NCBI GenBank assembly: GCA_028818755.1
Contig: JAPPNF010000156.1
Location: forward strand, 36,443-100,442
Source: Deltaproteobacteria bacterium
GTDB taxonomy: Bacteria; Desulfobacterota; Binatia; UBA9968; JAJDTQ01
Reading direction: 5' to 3'
DNA length: 64,000 nucleotides
Of the stretch, positions 51,348-60,110 are shown piece after piece. Positions within the stretch are counted from its first letter, which is position 1; each line of letters starts with the position of its first letter. The notes below the pieces were generated by a model. That model did not search any database. It was not told the DNA's origin and saw nothing but the letters and a program-made list of their open reading frames with translations. The translations under genes were made by a program, and so were the position numbers.

Positions 51348-52940
51348 TCAGTGCGTGTCGAATATCTCCTGGTAACGCGCGATCGCCGCTCGTAACGCCT
51401 CGCGCTCTTGCGCCGTCGGGTTGCGGGGGTCGCGCGCCTTGGGAAGACGCCCCAGGCGCAGCATGGCGGCGCGCAGCAGCACGCGGGCCTTGGTGGCGTC
51501 GAGGTTGCTCCCCTCGATGGTGAGATCGTTGGGATTGGAGGGCAGGGCGCCTTCCGGGTCGCCGCGGCTCACCCGCACCACCGGCATGCCGCTGCAGGCG
51601 GCGATGGCCAGGGCCGCCATCTGACTGTGGAGCGCCGAGCCGGTGCCGGCCGCTCCCTCCAGCACGAACCCGTGGAAACGCGGCGCGCCCGGCTCCGCGG
51701 ACGCTTCCCGCGCCAGGCCGCGCTCGATGCGCGCCATGATGTCCACCTCGACCTCCGGGTCCGCGGTGTCTTCCTCGGCCATGTAGTGGCCGTACTTCAC
51801 GACGTGCACGGGGGCGATGGCGTCGCCGCGCAGCGAGCCGTCGTCGTCCTTGACGCGGATTGTCGCCGTCCCGGGGCTGTCGCCGTACTCCTGGAATGCG
51901 ACCTCCGCGGGCAGGTCCTTCACCGCAAGCGCGGACGCGCCCGTGGTCCGGTAGGCGGGGCGGAACCAAACGCGGATCTCGTGGCCGGCGCTGCCGAGCA
52001 CGCCGCCGTGTCCGCCCGTGGCGCGGTAGCCGCCGGGACGCGCGTCGCCCTTCTTGAACGCACGCGCGGCGAAGATCTGCTCGTCCACGATGCCCACCGC
52101 GCCCAGCCCCGCGCCGAGCCCGGAAGCGATATAGCGCGTAGCGTCCACGAGGTTGCGGTCGCCGTCGTTGGCGAGGGTCCCGTGGGGACGCTGTGACGAG
52201 ATGCCCACGAAGGGCAGGTCGGTGTCCAGCACCAGGCTCAGCCAGTAGAGCGTTTCCTCCACGTGCGGGCTGCCTTCCAGCCAGATGAAGCCGTCGTAGC
52301 GCCCCGAGTCGATGGTCTGCTGGACGACGTTTGCCGCGCGCGCCATCGCCGAATTGGGCGGGAACTTGCTCAGGGGCCTGGGGCTGTAGGGGAAGAAGTC
52401 GCGCCCGCCCACCTCACCCTGCTTCGTGTAGCCCGATGGAGGGAGCACGCGCACGAAGTCGAACTCCGCAAGCCGATCCAACTCGCTCGCCGCGCCGTCG
52501 TGGCCGCGGCCGCCCAGCCCGCGGTCGATCTCCTCGAACAGCCGCGATGCATCGGGGAAGTACGATTGTCTCCCGCCGTAGCCGATGCTCGCGTCACGCT
52601 GGTCGCCGTCCTCAAAAGGTGCTCCGTCTCCGGAGCCGTCGGCGCGGCGGGCCATGTAGGGTAGTGGATACGGGCCGTCCTCCGGCCGCAGTTCCACCTC
52701 GTGGTACGCCTTTCCGTCGTCGTGGTAGACTTCCGCGGCGTCGGATTCCAGGGGGTGTGCGCTGAACTTCTCGATGCGCACGCGCACAGGCTCGTGCAGG
52801 CGCTGCGGAACGAGGTGGTCGAACCGCCCCTCCAGTTGCCGTTCCCCCGCCGCCCGCGCCTTGTTGCTCGTGACCAGCGGCGGTGTGTTGGCGATGGTGG
52901 CGCGCGGGCCCGAGAACACGGCTATACGTGGCTTGGACAT
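51348..52940 (-). CDS. asparaginase-like protein with altered active-site loop
   Basis: A 530-residue protein with an asparaginase/glutaminase-type core around residues 215-290. The usual HGTDTMEET reads LEGSPHVEETLYW, and the GPRNL-type segment reads NDGDRNLVDATRYI. An N-terminal ATIANTPPLVTSNKAR lies where GGTIA would be. The Thr and Asp of the second catalytic pair are changed to Ser and Pro, so asparaginase activity is doubtful. The C-terminal half contains LEGAAGTGSALHSQMAALAI and PVVRVSRGDPEGA. The start at 52940 follows AGGAGAGATCC. Confidence 0.65.
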   Translation of the reverse strand: MSKPRIAVFSGPRATIANTPPLVTSNKARAAGERQLEGRFDHLVPQRLHEPVRVRIEKFSAHPLESDAAEVYHDDGKAYHEVELRPEDGPYPLPYMARRADGSGDGAPFEDGDQRDASIGYGGRQSYFPDASRLFEEIDRGLGGRGHDGAASELDRLAEFDFVRVLPPSGYTKQGEVGGRDFFPYSPRPLSKFPPNSAMARAANVVQQTIDSGRYDGFIWLEGSPHVEETLYWLSLVLDTDLPFVGISSQRPHGTLANDGDRNLVDATRYIASGLGAGLGAVGIVDEQIFAARAFKKGDARPGGYRATGGHGGVLGSAGHEIRVWFRPAYRTTGASALAVKDLPAEVAFQEYGDSPGTATIRVKDDDGSLRGDAIAPVHVVKYGHYMAEEDTADPEVEVDIMARIERGLAREASAEPGAPRFHGFVLEGAAGTGSALHSQMAALAIAACSGMPVVRVSRGDPEGALPSNPNDLTIEGSNLDATKARVLLRAAMLRLGRLPKARDPRNPTAQEREALRAAIARYQEIFDTH

Positions 52941-53026
52941 GGATCTCTCCTGTGTGCCCGCGGAGCCGGACCCCTCACCCAACCCTCTCCCTGGGGAAGA
53001 GGGGGACTATGGCCGCTACGCGGAAA

Positions 53027-53950
53027 TTAGAACACCACCCGCCCCTCGGCCCATGCCCGGATGAGGTGGTGGGCGATGGCGACGGGATCGGGGAGGCGTA
53101 GGTTGGGGTTCTCGCCTGCCAGGGAGGACAGCACCTCTTCCCGCGAGAACCAGCGCACGTCGGTCATCTCCTCGTCGTCCTTGGCAATGTCCGTGGTCAG
53201 CGCCTGTCCGTGGCAGCCGATCATGAGGGAGTAGGGGAACGGCCAGGGTTGGGAGGAGTGATAGCGCACCTCGCCCACGGTGATTCCGGATTCCTCCTTG
53301 ACCTCCCGGCGCACCGCCTCCTCGATGCACTCGGCCTGGTCGATGAACCCCGCCAGGGCGGAGTAGCGGCCGGAACGGGCGAGCCGGCCGCGGGACTGGC
53401 CCAGCAACGCGCGTTCGCCGTCGGTGACGACCATGATCGCCACCGGGTCGGTGCGGGGAAAGTGCTCGGTGTCGCAGCTTGTGCACTTGCGCAACTGGCC
53501 GCCGCGCCCCTGCGCGGTGGGGGCGCCGCACACGCCGCAGAAGCGGTGCCGGCGATGCCAGTCCACCTGCGACTTGCCGTGGGCCAGGATGCCCACCTCC
53601 TCCGGCTCGAGTTGGGCGGCCGCGGCTCGGGCCTCGACGAAGCTCCATGGCTCCTCCAGGTTCAGCTCCCGGAGCGGTTCCTCGACCGTGGAGACGTCCA
53701 CCGCGAAGTGCGCGGTGCCGTCCATGAGGCCAAGGAAGACCGGCGGACCATCGAGCCCCAGCCTTTCGATGTCCGCGGGCTTCATCCATCCTAGTTGGGT
53801 CTGGTCTCCGTTCCGTAACAGGATGTCGAGCCGCCACAGGGGCAGGAAGCGGGACCGGGGGTCGCGGGCCGCCTGCGCGAGCCAGTCCTCGTCACGGCGT
53901 TGCACGTCGCCCCGGTCCAGGGGATTGCCGGAAAATACGTGTGTGGTCAT
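53027..53950 (-). CDS. nudC: NADH pyrophosphatase NudC
   Basis: A 307-residue Nudix hydrolase that cleaves NAD(H) to NMN(H) and AMP and removes NAD caps from RNA. The N-terminal domain precedes a zinc ribbon (FCGVCG near 138, CTSCD near 156). The Nudix box reads GFIDQAECIEEAVRREVKEE and the NADH-specific motif SQPWPFPYSLM follows. All metal-binding Glu residues are present. It is a single gene, 87 bases downstream of the next minus-strand gene's leader. Confidence 0.95.
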   Translation of the reverse strand: MTTHVFSGNPLDRGDVQRRDEDWLAQAARDPRSRFLPLWRLDILLRNGDQTQLGWMKPADIERLGLDGPPVFLGLMDGTAHFAVDVSTVEEPLRELNLEEPWSFVEARAAAAQLEPEEVGILAHGKSQVDWHRRHRFCGVCGAPTAQGRGGQLRKCTSCDTEHFPRTDPVAIMVVTDGERALLGQSRGRLARSGRYSALAGFIDQAECIEEAVRREVKEESGITVGEVRYHSSQPWPFPYSLMIGCHGQALTTDIAKDDEEMTDVRWFSREEVLSSLAGENPNLRLPDPVAIAHHLIRAWAEGRVVF

Positions 53951-54022
53951 ACGGCTCCTGGCTCCCTCACCCCGGGTCCCTCCCGGCAGATGCGGGGATG
54001 GTTGGCACGCGGGACACCACGT

Positions 54023-56260
54023 TCACACGAGCCCCCAGGTGCGCCGCAGCCACCATTCCGCCCCCAGCAGCAGCACCGCGAGCGTGAACAGGAGCGGCTC
54101 GTTCCAGAGCGCCACCCGGCTCCGCGCCACGATGCTCGACGGCGCCGCCCGTTCCATCAACTGCTCGAACTCCGACCAGTGGGCGTCGGTCAGCGCGTCG
54201 GCGGGGGCGAACATCCCCTGGCTGCGCTCCGCCACCGCCGCCAGCAGCTCCGGCCGCGGCCGGCCGTCGTCGTTCTCCTCCGAGGGAAGGGCCACGAGTA
54301 AGTTGACGGCCGACTTTCCCAGGGGCTTTCCCGACGAGGATGCCTGGACCTCGATGCGATGGGAGCCTTCCAGGCGCGGAGTGAACTCGGCGCGGTACTC
54401 GCCCGGTTGATCCGTGGCCGACGCCTCCAGCGGCGAACGCTCGCCTTCCGGTCCGGTGACCACCACCTGGAGGTTCGGCTCGCTGGCCGGGCCGTGGTCG
54501 TCCTTCAGGACGCGGATGCGGAACTCGATGGGTTCTCCCGGCCTCCGGGAGCCTCCCACCGCCAGGATCTGCACCTGGTCGAAGGCGGGCTCCTGGGCCA
54601 GCCAGCGCACGCCGTTGCGGACGAGCTTGAGGTGGATCTGCGGGTTCTGGTTGCGCCCCACCTGGTCGAAGTTCCAGCGCCAGAGGTCGTCGCTGGCGAA
54701 CGCAAGCGTCCGTCCCTGGTGGTATCGCCCCACCGTCAGCAGCGGCGCCTGACGCTCGCCCGCGCGCGCCGAGAGCAACACTTCGCCGTTGGCTTGCGCC
54801 ACCTCGTTGAGGGTGGTCAGGGGCGGCAGCGCCCGCCAGGCTTCCTCGTTGGCCGCGGGGTCCGCGAGCACCCGGGTCAGCGGGTGGGCCTTGCCCGCCG
54901 GCGTCAACGCGGCGCGGGCGGCGACGCCGGTGCGGAAGGCCCCTCGTCCGTCGAGCTTCACGGGCAGCACCGGGGCCAGGGCGGTTTGGTCGTATCCGCC
55001 GCGATCGAAGGCGCGCGCGCCGCCGGTCATCGCCAGGCCGCCGCCGTCGCGGACGAAGTCCCGGATGTTCTCGAAGTAGAGCGGGTTGAAGTAGGTGCGG
55101 TGCGAGAAGTCGTCGAGGATCAGCACGTCGAAGTTCTTGAGCTCCTCCACGAAGATCTCGTCGATGGGAAAGGGAATCAGGCTCAGCTCGTTCTCGCGCA
55201 CGTCCACCACGTCGTTGGGGGTGCGCAGGAAGACGAACGACACGAGCTCCAGGAACGGGTCCTGTTTCAGGGCGAACCGCAGGAACCGGTAGTTCCACGA
55301 CGGGGAACCCGACAGGGTCAACACCCGGATCTTGTCCCGGCGCACCTCCATCCGGAACGCCTTGCGGTTGTTTCCGGCGATGCTTTCTCCGGCCTGCTCG
55401 GGCAGCGTCAGGGTGAAGCCGTGGGCGCCCAGCTCCCGCGGCGTGTAGTTGAGGGTGACGCGGTTCTCGTAGGCGTCCCGGTCGATGGTGATGGGGTGCG
55501 TGGAGATGAGGTTGCGGCCGAGGTTGAAGTAGAGCGGCACCTGGACGCCGGCCATGCCGTAGGCCTGAATCGTGAAGTCGATGGTGGCGGCGCGGCCGCG
55601 AAAGGCCAGTTCGGGAGTGCGCAGGCCGGCGATGCGAAGGTCCCTGAAGCCTTCCGTCTCCCCCACGGCCACCGCGAAGACCGGGCTGGGGTGCCCCTGG
55701 AAATCGTCGAGGGCATCGGCCGGGTTGACGATGCCGTCGGACACGACGACGACCCCGGCGGCGTCCGGCTCGCCTTCCGCCACCTGCCCGAGAGCGTCGA
55801 ACAGCCGGCTGGCGTCGCCCGCCGGGACCACGCCCGCAAGCCCGTCGAAGTCCCGCGGAGCGGTCTCGCGGTCGAAGGAGTAGAGCTTGAGATCGTATTT
55901 CCCGGCCAGCCCGCGGGTCAGACCGGCGGCGGCGAGGACTTCCCTGGCGGAGTCGATCCGGCTGGCGTCGCCGGGGCCGGAGGGGAGGCTCATGCTTTCG
56001 GAGGTATCCAGCAGCACCACCAGCGGGCGCCGCAACGAAGTGGGGTCCTCGACGGTGCGCACGGGGCCCATGAGAAACAGCAGCAGCAGGGCGTAGACCA
56101 CGCCCCGCAGGAGCGTCAGCAGTGAGGCCCTGCGGAGCCCCAGGCTCCGGTGCAGGAACCGGAACTGGTGCACCAGGAAAGCCGCGGCGGCCAGCGCCAG
56201 GCCCGCCGCCAGCCACGGCGGCAGCCCTCCGCCGAACACGATGTCCGAGATCGCTTGCAT
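54023..56260 (-). CDS. large membrane protein with VWA and glutamine-amidotransferase-like domains
   Basis: A 745-residue inner-membrane protein. N-terminal helices lie at about 14-33 and 45-65. A von Willebrand factor A domain follows, with the metal site VVLLDTSESMS. A class-I amidotransferase-like fold holds FDVLILDDFSHRT and FVRDGGGLAMTGGARAF. After an Ig-like stretch comes a C-terminal helix (LLFTLAVLLLGAEWWL). This build recurs in BatA/DUF58 operons of unknown function. It overlaps no neighbour; the DUF4159 gene stops 6 bases upstream of its start. Confidence 0.75.
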   Translation of the reverse strand: MQAISDIVFGGGLPPWLAAGLALAAAAFLVHQFRFLHRSLGLRRASLLTLLRGVVYALLLLFLMGPVRTVEDPTSLRRPLVVLLDTSESMSLPSGPGDASRIDSAREVLAAAGLTRGLAGKYDLKLYSFDRETAPRDFDGLAGVVPAGDASRLFDALGQVAEGEPDAAGVVVVSDGIVNPADALDDFQGHPSPVFAVAVGETEGFRDLRIAGLRTPELAFRGRAATIDFTIQAYGMAGVQVPLYFNLGRNLISTHPITIDRDAYENRVTLNYTPRELGAHGFTLTLPEQAGESIAGNNRKAFRMEVRRDKIRVLTLSGSPSWNYRFLRFALKQDPFLELVSFVFLRTPNDVVDVRENELSLIPFPIDEIFVEELKNFDVLILDDFSHRTYFNPLYFENIRDFVRDGGGLAMTGGARAFDRGGYDQTALAPVLPVKLDGRGAFRTGVAARAALTPAGKAHPLTRVLADPAANEEAWRALPPLTTLNEVAQANGEVLLSARAGERQAPLLTVGRYHQGRTLAFASDDLWRWNFDQVGRNQNPQIHLKLVRNGVRWLAQEPAFDQVQILAVGGSRRPGEPIEFRIRVLKDDHGPASEPNLQVVVTGPEGERSPLEASATDQPGEYRAEFTPRLEGSHRIEVQASSSGKPLGKSAVNLLVALPSEENDDGRPRPELLAAVAERSQGMFAPADALTDAHWSEFEQLMERAAPSSIVARSRVALWNEPLLFTLAVLLLGAEWWLRRTWGLV

Positions 56261-56266
56261 GTCGTC

Positions 56267-57034
56267 CTACTGCGTCAGCCGCCGGCGGATGAACGGCACG
56301 TGGATCAGGTCCTGCTTGTAGTTGCCGGTCATGGCGTAGAGGATCAGGTTGATGCCGAGATGGAAGGCGTCGCGCCGCTGCTCCTCGCCGTTGGGGACGC
56401 ACGGATGGCTCCAGCGTCCCAGGCCGTCCCGTTCCCAGGCGCCCGCCAGATCGTTGTGGCTGTACACCACCGGCGTGGTCTCGCCGAGCTGGATGCCCTC
56501 AATGAAGGAGCTGGTGGCGACCCTACCGCCGATCCGGCGGAGCAGGTAGTAGCTCCGCAGGAGGGCGTGGGTGAGCGACACCTTGCGCATCTCGCGCCCG
56601 GGCAGCACCCGTTGTATCTCCGCGCGAAAGCGCCGGTCGAAGCCGTAACCGAGCTGGCCCAAGGTGTTGTCGGCCAGCAGGAACCCACCGAACGAAAGGA
56701 AACGCCTCAGGTTCAGGACCTCTTCCTCGGAGAACGGCTGGAAGTCGTACTTGCCGGCCATGTAGAGGAAAGGGAACGAGAACAGCTCGGGGTCGGTCAA
56801 TCTCACGACCCGGCGCTCCAGGGCCGCCGTCACGCTGGTCCGCCGCATGAGCTCTTCCATCAGCGGGGTCACGGCCCGGGGACGCGGGTCCCAATCGCCG
56901 CCGCGGTAGCGCACCTGCGCGAAGACGAACTGAATGCGTTGCGGGGCTTCCGCGGCCGGAAGCGCCGCGGGAAGCCCCCAGGCAGCGGCGGCCGTCGTTC
57001 CTAACAGGCCTTGCAGGAACCTTCGCCTATTCAT
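56267..57034 (-). CDS. DUF4159 domain protein, Tat-exported
   Basis: A 255-residue protein with a Tat signal (NRRRFLQGLLGTTAAAAWGL). The DUF4159 domain has FVFAQVRYRGGDWDPRP, FPFLYMAGKYDFQPFSEEEV, LRRFLSFGGFLLADNT and FHLGINLILYAMTGNYKQD. The GGFLLADN segment recalls the amidotransferase-like fold. It begins inside the end of the BatA-like gene (ATGAATAG overlap of 8 bases), so the genes are translationally coupled. Function unknown; it is regularly found next to DUF58/VWA genes. Confidence 0.82.
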   Translation of the reverse strand: MNRRRFLQGLLGTTAAAAWGLPAALPAAEAPQRIQFVFAQVRYRGGDWDPRPRAVTPLMEELMRRTSVTAALERRVVRLTDPELFSFPFLYMAGKYDFQPFSEEEVLNLRRFLSFGGFLLADNTLGQLGYGFDRRFRAEIQRVLPGREMRKVSLTHALLRSYYLLRRIGGRVATSSFIEGIQLGETTPVVYSHNDLAGAWERDGLGRWSHPCVPNGEEQRRDAFHLGINLILYAMTGNYKQDLIHVPFIRRRLTQ

Positions 57035-59126
57035 AGTTCCGTTGCCCCAGCCAGCTCTCGAACAGCAGCGTCAGCAGCAGCAGCACCACCAGCGCCAGCG
57101 CGAGATCGGTCCGGCTGCCGCCCTCCGCCAGAGCGCCGGCGGAAAGGACCTCGTGGTTGACGGGCCCGAGCTTCCGCGCCAGCTCGTCGGCGCCGATCCG
57201 CTCCGGGCGCGATTCCACCGGCGGCGGGTTGACGGCGTACAGCGCGGGGATGTCCAGGCCTCCGCCGGGCGAGACCACCCGGTAGATTCCCGCGAAGTGA
57301 TTGCCGGCGAAGGCCCCGGCGGCCTCGCCGTCGGCGGGCTCCAGCGCGACGTCGTTTTCTCCCCGCTTCGGGTCCACCACCCGCAGCCGCTTTCCCGCGT
57401 GGGCGGCGCCCGCCGACCACCGTTTCACCGTACCCGCGGTGATCCCGGTATCGATGGAACCGCTGCCGCCGCCCGTCATGCTCGTCACCAGCGACTGGAC
57501 CAGCGGCACGTAGCCGGTCTTGAGCGGGAGGTTGTTCCAGGCGCTGTCGGCGGTGGAGGTGAGCAGCAGCACGCGTCCCTTGCCGAGCGTCTTCTCGATC
57601 AGCAGGGGGCTGCCGTCGCTCAGCCGCATCAACGTGCGCCCGCCCACCGGCGATACCTCGAAGTACGACGATACCTTGGCCGACCGCAACGAATCCAGCA
57701 GGCGCTGGTCATCGAAAGCCTCCAGCGCCGGGTGCGCGACATCCACCTCGCCCACGGTCACGTTCCGGTCCAGGGGCACCCGCCGCCGTTGCCCGAGAGG
57801 ACCGGGGAGCAGGGGAGAGGCGTTATTCCATAGCGCCCGGTTGTAGTCCTCCGGGGCGACGCGGTCCCCCAGGGAAAGCAGGAGACCTCCGCCGCCCTCG
57901 ACGAAGGCGGCAAGGCGGGCCACGAAAGCCGGCGGCAGCGCGGCGACGTTGGCCAGGATCACGGCCTGATACGCACTCGGGTCGACCTGGCCGACGGCGC
58001 CGGGGAGAATGACTTCGGGCAGCAGCACCGAGTTCGCCACGTCCCCGCTGGGGTTCAACGCGCGGCTGAGAAAGAAGGTCTCGCTGGCTACCAGCGCCCG
58101 TTGCGGGTCGCCGTCCACCAACAGGACGTTCAAGCGCTCCCGGGTGTGAAGCGTGAAGTAGTGCCGGAGGTTCCCGGACAAACCGTCGGCGTGGAGCGAA
58201 ACGTGGCCCGAGTGACCGCCCGGCCGGTCCAGCGTGAACCGGAAGTCGACGGTGGACTCCGCGTCCGGCGACAGGGCCACCCGTTTCTCGTCCCGGACCT
58301 TGCCGTCGATGGTGAGGCGGGCGGCCACCTCGGGGATGGGGTCGGCGGCGAAGCTGCCGAGGGTGGCGGCCAGCCCGATATCGAGTCCGGGGGCCACGTG
58401 GGCGGCCGAGGACGCGAGCGCCGTGATGGTGGCGGCCGGCGCCGCCTCGGACGAGCCCACCGTGACGATCTTCAAGGGGACGGTGGGGTCGTACTCGCCC
58501 ACGGCCGGCAGTGACAGGCGGTCCCAGCCCGACAGTCCCAGGTCCGTGACCACCCACAGGGCCTTCTGTCCGCCACTCCCGCCCAGGAGCCCGTAGGCCG
58601 TGCGCAGCGCCGCCGTGAAGTCCGCGGCGCCGGCCGTAACGGTCAGCGGCTCGAGGTCCTTGAGGGCCGCCTCCCGCGGGTCCTTGAGCGAGGGTTGCCG
58701 GCGGCCCACCGGGTTGGTGGCGATCACCGCCGCCCGGTCGCCGTCGTCCAGCGCCTCCAGGATGCGGCCGGCGGCCTGCTTCGCTTCCGTGAACGGCGCG
58801 CCCTGCTCCCGCACCTGCATGCTGAGCGAATTGTCCACGACGATGGCGGTGGCGAGCGGCGCGCCCCGGGCCGAAAGCCCCGCTCCGGTCTCCCACAGCG
58901 GGTGTGCCATGAGCAGCACCAGGAAGATGATCGCCAGGGTCCGCACCGCCAGCAGCAGCCAGTTCCGCAGATTGTAGGTGCGCGCCACGCGCCGTTGGGA
59001 GATGAGCACGAACCTCACCGCGGGGAAGCGTAGGCGCTTCTGCTGCCGCCGGTTCAGCAGGTGGATCACCAGCGGAATCACCGCCGTCACCAGCGCCGCG
59101 AGGTACAGGGGATAGAGGAATGCCAG
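57027..59126 (-). CDS. BatA-like membrane protein with VWA domain
   Basis: A 699-residue protein. The N-terminus carries the BatA signature VTAVIPLVIHLLNRRQQKRL, and a second helix LLLAVRTLAIIFLVLLM follows. The VWA domain has ATAIVVDNSLSM. Further on are Ig-like and amidotransferase-like regions (VLLVDGDPQRALVAS and AFVEGGGGLLLSLGDR) and a C-terminal helix LALALVVLLLLTLLFE. The family start LAFLYPLYLAALV is read from a CTG (59126-59124) with GGAGG 7 bases upstream; the first GTG, at 59090, would lose it. It follows the DUF58 stop by 1 base. Confidence 0.82.
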   Translation of the reverse strand: MAFLYPLYLAALVTAVIPLVIHLLNRRQQKRLRFPAVRFVLISQRRVARTYNLRNWLLLAVRTLAIIFLVLLMAHPLWETGAGLSARGAPLATAIVVDNSLSMQVREQGAPFTEAKQAAGRILEALDDGDRAAVIATNPVGRRQPSLKDPREAALKDLEPLTVTAGAADFTAALRTAYGLLGGSGGQKALWVVTDLGLSGWDRLSLPAVGEYDPTVPLKIVTVGSSEAAPAATITALASSAAHVAPGLDIGLAATLGSFAADPIPEVAARLTIDGKVRDEKRVALSPDAESTVDFRFTLDRPGGHSGHVSLHADGLSGNLRHYFTLHTRERLNVLLVDGDPQRALVASETFFLSRALNPSGDVANSVLLPEVILPGAVGQVDPSAYQAVILANVAALPPAFVARLAAFVEGGGGLLLSLGDRVAPEDYNRALWNNASPLLPGPLGQRRRVPLDRNVTVGEVDVAHPALEAFDDQRLLDSLRSAKVSSYFEVSPVGGRTLMRLSDGSPLLIEKTLGKGRVLLLTSTADSAWNNLPLKTGYVPLVQSLVTSMTGGGSGSIDTGITAGTVKRWSAGAAHAGKRLRVVDPKRGENDVALEPADGEAAGAFAGNHFAGIYRVVSPGGGLDIPALYAVNPPPVESRPERIGADELARKLGPVNHEVLSAGALAEGGSRTDLALALVVLLLLTLLFESWLGQRNYE

Positions 59127-59127
59127 G

Positions 59128-60018
59128 TTACTTCCTCCAGCTCAGGTAGCTCACCAGAGCCTGGTCCAGCGGCGTGGCCGTGGATATCAGTTGATAGTCG
59201 ATGGCGTAGTCGTGACAACCCGAACGCAGGGTGTCGATGTGGTTCGTCACGACCCGGCGGTATTCCGCCTGGATGGCCTTGGGATCGGCCGTGACCCGGA
59301 GTCCGGGGTCTTCGATGTCCTCGAACCGCGTGTTGCCGGAGAAGGGGAGGGTCAGCTCCGCCTCGTCCATCACGTGAAAGACCAGCACGTCGTTGCCCCT
59401 GTAGCGGAACAGCCGCAACCCCTGAAGCACCGACTCGGCGTCGTCCAGCAGGTCCGAAACCAGCACCACCATGCCGCGCCGCCGGATGCCGCCGGCTACC
59501 TCCTGCAGGATCTTGCCCACGTCGGTGTCGCCGCGCGTGGTCTCGGATTCAAGCCGCTGCAGCAGCTCGACCATGTAGCCGCGGGTCGCCTTGGGCGGAA
59601 GGTGGGAATCGATGCGGTCCGAGAAGGTGGTGAGCCCGGCCGCATCCTGCTGCCTCAGGATCAGGTAGGCCAGGGAGGCCACCAGGATGCAGGCGTAGTG
59701 GAACTTGGTGACGTCGCCGGACGCGTAGTCCATGGAACCGCTGACGTCCAGCAGCAGGTGGGTCTTGAGGTTGCTCTCGTCCTCGAATTCCTTGATGAAG
59801 TAGCGGTCCAGCTTGCCCAGGGCCTTCCAGTCGATGCGGCGGATCTCGTCGCCCGGGGCGTACTCGCGGTGCTGCTCGAACTCGACGCTGAAGCCCTTGG
59901 CGCGGCTGCGGTGGAGGCCGGCCATGACGCCTTCCACGACCCAACGCGCCTTGAGATGCAGGTTCGAGAGCCTCGCCAGCACCGTCGGGTCGAAGTAGCT
60001 TTGTTCGGGGGTCGCCAT
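59128..60018 (-). CDS. DUF58 domain protein
   Basis: A 296-residue protein of the DUF58 family, VWA-like. It has the N-terminal GLHRSRAKGFSVEFEQHREY and APGDEIRRIDWKALGKLDRY blocks, the MIDAS-like LLLDVSGSMDYASG and LVSDLLDDAESVLQGLRLF. DUF58 proteins normally work with a MoxR AAA+ ATPase encoded just upstream; here the upstream gene is the barrel protein instead, so MoxR must be elsewhere or absent. It is the first gene of the four-gene operon down to 54023. Confidence 0.9.
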   Translation of the reverse strand: MATPEQSYFDPTVLARLSNLHLKARWVVEGVMAGLHRSRAKGFSVEFEQHREYAPGDEIRRIDWKALGKLDRYFIKEFEDESNLKTHLLLDVSGSMDYASGDVTKFHYACILVASLAYLILRQQDAAGLTTFSDRIDSHLPPKATRGYMVELLQRLESETTRGDTDVGKILQEVAGGIRRRGMVVLVSDLLDDAESVLQGLRLFRYRGNDVLVFHVMDEAELTLPFSGNTRFEDIEDPGLRVTADPKAIQAEYRRVVTNHIDTLRSGCHDYAIDYQLISTATPLDQALVSYLSWRK

Positions 60019-60110
60019 GAACGCCGAAGCGGTAGTGGAATCGGCGTCAGTTAACCACCTTCGCCCGGTGAACTCAAGGCGGCCGGACGGGCAAGGTAGC
60101 CCCGAAGCTC

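Noticed and set aside
53967..56402. 811-codon minus-strand frame overlapping the VWA protein
   Set aside because: Out of frame with the VWA and amidotransferase motifs and Arg/Gly/Pro-rich; the 745-residue frame is the gene.
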